This document shows, piece after piece, positions 60,079 to 64,000 of a stretch of 64,000 nt of DNA. The position numbers and the translations under genes are program-made. Position 1 is the first letter of the stretch. Each line of letters begins with the position of its first letter. Source of the DNA: Riptortus pedestris (Eukaryota; Arthropoda; Insecta; Hemiptera; Alydidae). The notes under the pieces were generated by a model that saw nothing but the letters and a program-made list of their open reading frames with translations, had not been told where the DNA came from and did not search any database. The DNA is taken from the NCBI GenBank assembly GCA_019009955.1, contig CM032233.1, forward strand, positions 11,786,501-11,850,500, read 5' to 3'.

Positions 60079-61732
60079 CTGTTCACGTTCTAGCAGTCGC
60101 AATTTTTGTTTGATCATTACCAAACTCGATATTTAAACGTTTTATGCAAAAATTCAGATCAAGTTCGCTAATGGCTGAAATCGGACCAGTGGGAGCGGGG
60201 GAGGGGGGTTTAGAGGGGAGGATTTTCGAAAATTCGAAATATCTTCGTTACCATACGTCGGATCCAAAAATTGTATAGAAGCTATCTTATTGCAAATTAA
60301 ATTTACTATACATATTGTTCTATACATTTATTCTCTATCTTGAATATTAACCGAGATATTTGCATTTTTATTAAGTGTAACGGACGAGTGAGTTTCCCGC
60401 TAAAAGCTAACTTCACGTGGGAAATCTGCTTAGTTTACGCAGCCCCCTGCGTGACGGACTTTCATTGAAATCACTGACATCAGTACGATATATAGATCGT
60501 GACGATGAGCGTTTTATTGGTCCATGGCTCGTGGAAGGCTACATAGCAAATCATATACAATATGTAAAACACACACGAAAAGAATACGAACGAACAGTGT
60601 TACAAGCTATAATAAAGGTACACAACATACGTAAACCGAATTTCCCCGTATCGTAGACCTACAATCGTAGGCTGTTAACCGAAACAAGAGGTACTCGAGA
60701 CCGGCGCAAAACAAGCAATAGCTAGTCAAGGTCGAATGGCGTTGACAAACTTACCCAAAACATATCTCTGGAATATGCTGGATGGTAGAGGAACCAATTG
60801 ATCCTAACCCAAAACACTTCCTGTGTGTAGAGAGAGGAAAGACTCACAGCTGATGAGGTGGAGAGCTCACCAATATTAGCAGGTCTACCAATACATGAAA
60901 TATGAAAATCTCTACCGGCCTCTCAGACCGGTGTTTCGGTAAAAGTTTTAACAAGATTGGTCCTATTACATTTTATGATCTGTCTCATAATAACGACATT
61001 ATTTTGAATGTTTGAATTTTGAACGGACCTCATTTTAGTCATCTCCTGGGTAGGATTGATGGAAGAAATTTTTTGAAAATTGCGTCATGAGTACGAACTC
61101 AATAACTGATTTCCCTTAAGGGAAATCTGCTAAAACATAAAATGTATCAAACACTTAACATTTGGCAAAACAGTAGAAAGTTATGCAAATGAAATATAAA
61201 TTAACTTCTATACATACACTCCTTAAATCGACAAGATTGTTGGTGACTAGTGAAATGAGCCGATTGAAAGCTTGCAGCTCATGGATCAGGACAGAGAGAG
61301 AGGGTCCGATATATTTCTTCTCTTCATGGTTTTTCTTTATTTTCTTCACAGCAAACAACGGAGGAACCATATCCAGAATCTTCTCAATTTTACTTTTTAC
61401 TACGTCCTCTTTATTTAGTATTTCTTTACATTCTGTAAAAAAACAATCAATATTAATGAGGGTAGGAGAGCAAATCAATGTTGGCTTTAGGTATCTATTG
61501 GCGTTACTCGGAGAGTTTCCGGCGATTGTCAGGGAAAATATAGAGAATACTAATATTTTGTCGGAAATGAATCCATCAAAGAAAGGGGAGGGAGATCTAC
61601 CTGGATGCTGTTGAAAGCTGGCCACATCATTCCTTATTTCCTCTGCTAGATGTGTGAAGTATTTTATTTCATGGTTCAAGTGAAGACCAAGAACTTCGAC
61701 AGAGTTGAGTAAAGTCATTTTGTTGATTTCAG
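49292..61732 (-). CDS. Axonemal dynein heavy chain, C-terminal 327 residues (DNAH10-like), 6 exons
   Basis: Six minus-strand exons join with consistent phases and no stop to encode the C-terminal domain of a dynein heavy chain. Landmarks in order: VLGLHLNHEIKYF (the GLHPNAEI-type motif), LIHELQAFNRLI (the LLQELERFN motif), IPKIW with SRTLTSWLTNF (the vPxxW/sLkpLxxW motif), VIWLGGLLSARPYLL, GCYISGVYLQGANWD, and an ending VPVY...VFEAE...WILEGICMLLNKD. The ending pattern is closest, from memory, to DNAH10-type inner-arm chains, but the subtype is not certain. Known role: microtubule motor of ciliary or flagellar axonemes. The gene continues upstream beyond the right edge. It converges on the receptor gene, about 5.7 kb between stops. 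Confidence 0.85.
50057..50637 (+). mobile_element. Helentron-like repeat, both ends present
   Basis: Starts aagtccgtcacgcaggggtg and ends cccttaagggaaatctatta; the TA run is short (50502-50510). 580 bases, in the dynein last intron. Confidence 0.85.
50640..51175 (+). mobile_element. Diverged core fragments of the same family, partly duplicated
   Basis: A segment around aacaacaattctagagaatt occurs at 50687 and again at 50943, followed by matching text (ataaccgtggtatttca). Poly-C runs replace the usual C-rich core. Confidence 0.5.
51600..51746 (-). CDS. Dynein exon with GxYxxGLxLEGA-type motif
   Basis: Acceptor tttgcttgcag, donor AAG/gtattt, phase 0 to phase 0 (49 codons). Encodes GCYISGVYLQGANWD and LLTPLPILWVVPTE, matching the dynein 'G.yv.GLfLeGA.Wd ... 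mPvi' block. Confidence 0.85.
52146..52357 (+). mobile_element. Helentron-like repeat, microsatellite plus 3' end
   Basis: (CA)n then (TA)n (52146-52234), followed by the conserved 3' block and cccttaaagggaatctgcta. Confidence 0.75.
52577..52604 (+). ncRNA. Degenerate hammerhead-like motif
   Basis: CTGAAGA (52577-52583), a 17-base spacer with only a weak stem, then GAAA (52601). It resembles the ends of Penelope-like elements, which are known to carry hammerhead motifs. Lies 60 bases before the palindrome. Activity is doubtful. Confidence 0.3.
52661..52894. repeat. Near-perfect 105-base-arm palindrome with hammerhead-like cores
   Basis: Left arm 52661-52766 and right arm 52791-52894 are inverted copies with few mismatches, around a 24-base loop. 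The right arm carries CTGACGA (52801), a 5-bp stem GATGC/GCATC and GAAA (52822-52825), the conserved hammerhead ribozyme core; the left arm carries it on the minus strand. A direct repeat tattgactttcaat flanks the unit (52650-52663 and 52932-52945). Confidence 0.8.
52994..53173 (-). CDS. Dynein exon with WLGGL motif
   Basis: Acceptor is a T-run then ag; donor ACG/gtatta; phase 0 to phase 0 (60 codons). Encodes QLTVIWLGGLLSARPYLLSF and a following helix. This is the conserved 'xVxWLGGL..P.a(Y/F)' block of the dynein C-terminal domain. Confidence 0.85.
53490..53775 (+). mobile_element. Helentron-like repeat, 5' part
   Basis: actgtcacccaagggctgga and aactaagtagatttacca are diverged 5' terminal motifs, followed by core sequence (ataagggagatatttt). 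Confidence 0.55.
53776..54561. other. Dynein intron stretch, no gene recognised
   Basis: AT-rich apart from a GC-richer patch at 53885-53985 that resembles exon sequence in composition. Neither strand's frames there match dynein, and exons on both sides already join in phase, so it is not needed for the gene. Confidence 0.35.
54562..54639. repeat. (TA)n microsatellite holding the LTR insertion
   Basis: TA-rich run on the left of the LTR element. A matching TA run continues at 58515, so the element inserted within one microsatellite. Confidence 0.9.
54640..55073 (-). repeat. LTR (3' LTR of the minus-strand element)
   Basis: 434 bases, matching the right LTR throughout but about 27 bases longer because of many one- or few-base indels. 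Begins tgtaaaggatctctgtgaga on the plus strand and ends ttttaca. Confidence 0.87.
55289..55332. repeat. Poly-C run of 44 bases
   Basis: Uninterrupted C homopolymer inside the LTR element. On the minus strand it is G44, able to form quadruplexes. Its exact length in an assembly is doubtful. Confidence 0.95.
56418..56729 (-). pseudogene. Pro-rich ORF remnant inside the LTR element
   Basis: 103-codon minus frame with an imperfect internal repeat (PEGVVTPEQSEGVVTPEL). No recognised domain. It could be linker sequence of the deleted polyprotein or chance, as the region is GC-rich and stop-poor. Confidence 0.25.
57000..57846 (-). pseudogene. gag-like remnant of the LTR element
   Basis: Minus frame 57846-57526 starts with a coiled-coil-like, Glu-rich segment (MEGELRQKLEQLVEANRAFE) and reaches FFEGVEIVAL. 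Past a stop the strand continues with GPAASFLASRRDPDEPSVDL and LEARFIDTWKPRQYLMKL, the 'GpAa.fl' and 'L..rF......' pattern of Gypsy-type capsid proteins. Several stops and frameshifts make it non-functional. Confidence 0.65.
58108..58514 (-). repeat. LTR (5' LTR of the minus-strand element)
   Basis: 407 bases, begins tgtaatgagggatttctgtg and ends cactattaca. It is next to the primer-binding site at 58089-58105. Confidence 0.87.
58515..58660 (+). mobile_element. Helentron-like repeat, microsatellite and 3' block
   Basis: TA run directly after the LTR element, then the conserved 3' block (ggtaggatcgatagacattt) as far as about 58660. The palindrome itself is lost. Confidence 0.65.
58842..59009 (-). 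CDS. Dynein exon with vPxxW motif
   Basis: Acceptor caatgttgcag, donor TGG/gtaagt, phase 0 to phase 0 (56 codons). Encodes AIKGEIQMEDDIQCLFEEIY then IPKIWERHSPPSSRTLTSWL. Intact, despite lying about 330 bases from the LTR element. Confidence 0.85.
59185..59476 (+). pseudogene. Penelope-like element GIY-YIG endonuclease fragment
   Basis: Frame reads GVYMMPCDCGNVYVAQSGKK then TRVNQNVADLTHQR and ends NFVDGIILSET. This is the C-terminal GIY-YIG domain of Penelope-like retroelements (family pattern GVYxIPCxCGxxYxGQTGR). The YIG motif reads YVA, so its glycine is lost. The reverse transcriptase that should precede it is absent. It lies antisense in a dynein intron. Confidence 0.75.
59538..59700 (+). 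mobile_element. Helentron-like repeat, 5' end
   Basis: aagtccaccacgcaggggct and aactaagcagatttcccaca: a well-kept 5' terminus that fades by 59700. Confidence 0.65.
59902..60462 (-). mobile_element. Helentron-like repeat, both ends present
   Basis: tttagcagatttcccttcag at one end, (TA)n at 60030-60074, and gtttacgcagccccctgcgt then gacggac at the other. 560 bases. Confidence 0.86.
60467..60656 (+). other. Unassigned ORF-like segment next to a repeat
   Basis: Beginning right outside the repeat that ends at 60462, one plus frame is open for 63 codons with a protein-like composition (RYIDRDDERFIGPWLVEGYI, then KHTRKEYERTVLQ) and a TAG stop. No family recognised. It may be a transposon ORF relic or a captured exon; chance is also possible. 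Confidence 0.3.
60935..61135 (+). mobile_element. Helentron-like repeat, 3' part
   Basis: Conserved 3' block without a microsatellite, ending with the perfect palindrome at 61111-61130 and ctgctaaaac. Lies 83 bases from a dynein exon. Confidence 0.75.
61218..61432 (-). CDS. Dynein exon with LIHELQAFN motif
   Basis: Acceptor gtttttttacag, donor gtatgt, phase 1 to phase 0. Encodes IEKILDMVPPLF, a lysine-rich insertion, then SLSVLIHELQAFNRLISLVT. This matches the dynein P-x-x-x-V-L-L-Q-E-L-x-R-F-N pattern. Confidence 0.82.
61601..61732 (-). CDS. Dynein exon with GLH motif
   Basis: Minus-strand acceptor tttattccag and donor gtagat; it begins by completing a split codon and ends in phase 1. Encodes EINKMTLLNSVEVLGLHLNH and on to SFQQHP, the dynein motif just before the C-terminal domain. 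Its upstream partner exon is not in the window, so the intron is longer than 2.2 kb. Confidence 0.8.
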
Positions 61733-61807
61733 CTGGAATAAAGAAAATTCATTATTAGTATTGAAAGTAGACTTATCATGATTATTGCGACTGCAAATAA
61801 AAAAAAA

Positions 61808-62637
61808 AGTCCGTCACGCAGGGGCTGCGTAAACTAAGCAGATTTCCCATGCGAAGGTTTACAATAGATAAATATACATACAGGTAACACTACCGCTAAT
61901 GTTAGGTGAATAAATACAAACGGTAATGAGAAATCATTCAGTCAATTTACAATACAAGTTAATAATCTCTACAACCGAAAGCGGCTGAATTGTAAACAAA
62001 CAGGCAAGCCAACCTCGTAGAGCTGAATAGATAGATAGACCGGAAAGACAAACAATTGATGAAATATAACATATTAATTTCATTGAAAACTAAAGTTACT
62101 AAAGCTAGAGTTGTAATTTGAAATGAATCAGAATCTCAATCACTCAAATTTTAGTAATCAAAGAACAAAAGAAGGGGGGGGGGGTCAACAGAACATATTT
62201 ACATATATCTCACAAAGTGAAAGTTCAATTAAAACAATATTTGGTATTTAACCTTGTAATGAAGTGGTTCATAACAAAGCAGCTTATTGTTAATATGGTA
62301 TTAATAGAAGTGGGGGTGTGCTGAATGCTCAAAACTGAAAAATACAAAAATCTCGGTTAATACTCAAAATATAGAATATATGTATATAACAATATTTATA
62401 GTAGATATAATTTTCAATACGATTGGTTCTATACAATTTTTCGACCCAACGTATAGAAACGGAGATATTACGAATTTTCGGAAATCTCCCCTCCCACTGG
62501 TCCCTTGCGAAAATTGCGACCGCTAGAGCGTTAACGGACACACACGCATATATATATAATTTTGAACGAACCTCATTTCGGGGGAACGAACCTCATCCTG
62601 GGTAGGATCGATTGACATTTGAAGAAATTTGCTAAAA
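61808..62637 (+). mobile_element. Helentron-like repeat, long copy
   Basis: Perfect 5' terminus (gtccgtcacgcaggggctgc) and full core. The 3' block is scrambled near 62575, where gaacgaacctcat is repeated, and the palindrome is lost. Confidence 0.78.
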
Positions 62638-62879
62638 ATTGCAAATGTCTCGATTAATAATCAAGATACTGAAAAAAACGTTAATCATAACAACTATAGA
62701 ACACTGATATTACAATAAGTTATATAGACGTTTTCGGCCCAATATTTTCGAAATTCCTTCCCTCTAAACCCGATTTTTGACGAACTTGATCTTTCTTTTT
62801 AGATAAAACGTTTAAATATCGAGTTTGGTAATAGTTAAACAAAAATTGCGACCGCTGAACGTTAACAGGCAAATATATT

Positions 62880-62911
<32 letters not shown>

Positions 62912-63042
62912 ACCTAATTTTCGTCATCTTCTAGGTAGGATCGATAGACATTTCAGGAAATGTTTCGAAAATAGCGCCATGAGTACAACGTCAATAGCTG
63001 AATCCCTAAATGGTAATCAGGTACAGTAAGGGAAATCTGCTA
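62638..63042 (+). mobile_element. Helentron-like repeat, second copy in tandem
   Basis: Core from aaattgcaaatgtctcgatt through a (TG)n microsatellite (62888-62910) to gtaagggaaatctgctaaaa. Confidence 0.65.
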
Positions 63043-63077
63043 AAACAGGCTAAATATTTTCAAATTTTCGCTGAAGT

Positions 63078-63080
<3 letters not shown>

Positions 63081-63158
<78 letters not shown>
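63081..63158. repeat. (CA)n(TA)n microsatellite
   Basis: Composite dinucleotide run downstream of a Helentron-like end, probably the microsatellite of another decayed copy. Confidence 0.95.
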
Positions 63159-63159
<1 letters not shown>

Positions 63160-63664
63160 CTGTGTAGACGTTTTCGACCAGGTTATATTTACATATAGGA
63201 TCAGTGTTCCTAATGTAACCACAAGTGCAACACCTAATGTACAGTAGGTTTTAAGTAATTCTAGTCTTGGTAAGTAGAAGTTACATAAACGCCACTCTGT
63301 AAACTATGCAAACATTTCTTCTGCCTTACACGCAATGGATATGACACCTTCTATTTTTCTTGTAATAAAAATCCAATGTAAACAGGACTTAAAATGCAAA
63401 CTAGAAATGAGACATTTAGAGGCACTGGGGCTCCAAGTGAATATCGCTCAAGTGGAAGTGGGGATATTCCCCCTCCCCCCCCCCCCAGTTTAAAACTACT
63501 TGCTTATTGGGAATGATACCCCAATCGACTCCTTTAATTGCTTTTACCATGAAAGTTGCCTTTATAAAAATAACTTCCGACTTGAGGTCCCTAAATAGAA
63601 TTTTAGAGTTAGAATTAGAATTGTGGAATTGGGAACTTCTGTGAATACAAATTAAGGATATTTA

Positions 63665-63716
63665 TATTTTCAATAGTGACTAAAATTGTGGCCCCTAGAG
63701 CGGTAACATACAAATA

Positions 63717-63764
<48 letters not shown>

Positions 63765-63825
63765 TTTGAACGGACCTCATCTTCGTCATCTCCTGGGTAG
63801 GATCGATGGACATTTGAGGGAATTT
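63665..63825 (+). mobile_element. Helentron-like repeat, 3' fragment
   Basis: cccctagagcggtaacatac, (TA)n at 63722-63760, then the conserved 3' block cut off at about 63825. Confidence 0.65.
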
Positions 63826-64000
63826 AATAAAAAAATTAATTCCGAGAAAATTTTTGTAATGCTGACGTTCTTTGAAGTAAACATTTTTTGGATTCATTCA
63901 AGGTTTTTAGTATTTTTCTATTTTCATTTGAGAAAAACGTGCCGTTTCTGAAATAAAGATTTTTGCTTTTTCAGCTTATGGATGCGTCAAATCGACAAAT

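Noticed and set aside
63960..64000. Plus-strand acceptor-like ttgctttttcag at the right edge
   Set aside because: Too little sequence follows to judge an exon.

Overview
The window is AT-rich eukaryotic DNA from an animal, most likely a protostome invertebrate and plausibly an arthropod. It has small exons with GT-AG introns, a Domeless-type cytokine receptor, an axonemal dynein heavy chain, and dense transposon debris. I cannot name the species. There are two host genes, converging tail to tail. The first, on the plus strand (coding 6866-43576), can be spliced by eye into 22 coding exons whose phases all agree. It gives a 1136-residue type I receptor: signal peptide, Ig-like domain, two-domain cytokine-binding module with the four class I cysteines, five further fibronectin-III domains, one membrane helix, a Box1-like segment and a Ser/Tyr-rich tail. 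I call it domeless-like (dome), the JAK/STAT receptor.

The second gene is on the minus strand (61732 down to 49292). Six exons encode the last 327 residues of an axonemal dynein heavy chain, most like the DNAH10 type, and the gene continues beyond the right edge. Its introns hold most of the mobile DNA on the right side: an LTR retrotransposon (54640-58514), a Penelope-like GIY-YIG fragment (59185-59476), a near-perfect palindrome with hammerhead-like cores (52661-52894), and many copies of one short repeat family.

Layout: 1-5265 is nested transposons (a piggyBac remnant with TTAA duplications, a Tigger/pogo remnant with TA duplications, and copies of the dominant repeat). 5266-6830 is unassigned sequence upstream of the first coding exon. 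6831-20928 is receptor exons 1-14. 20929-33520 is one 12.6-kb intron almost filled by an 11.2-kb array of a 24-bp minisatellite. 33521-43576 is exons 15-22. 43577-49291 is 3' flanks. 49292-61732 is the dynein exons with transposon-filled introns. 61733-64000 is transposon debris in the next dynein intron.

The most unusual items are three. (1) The giant intronic minisatellite, with a 26-32-unit higher-order period and open frames on both strands. (2) A family of more than 20 non-autonomous elements with the build of Helentron-associated elements: subterminal inverted repeats, an internal TA microsatellite, a 20-bp terminal palindrome, a CTAAA end and T/T insertion. (3) The hammerhead-bearing palindrome flanked by a 14-bp direct repeat. 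I saw no bacterial-style system, CRISPR array or defence island.
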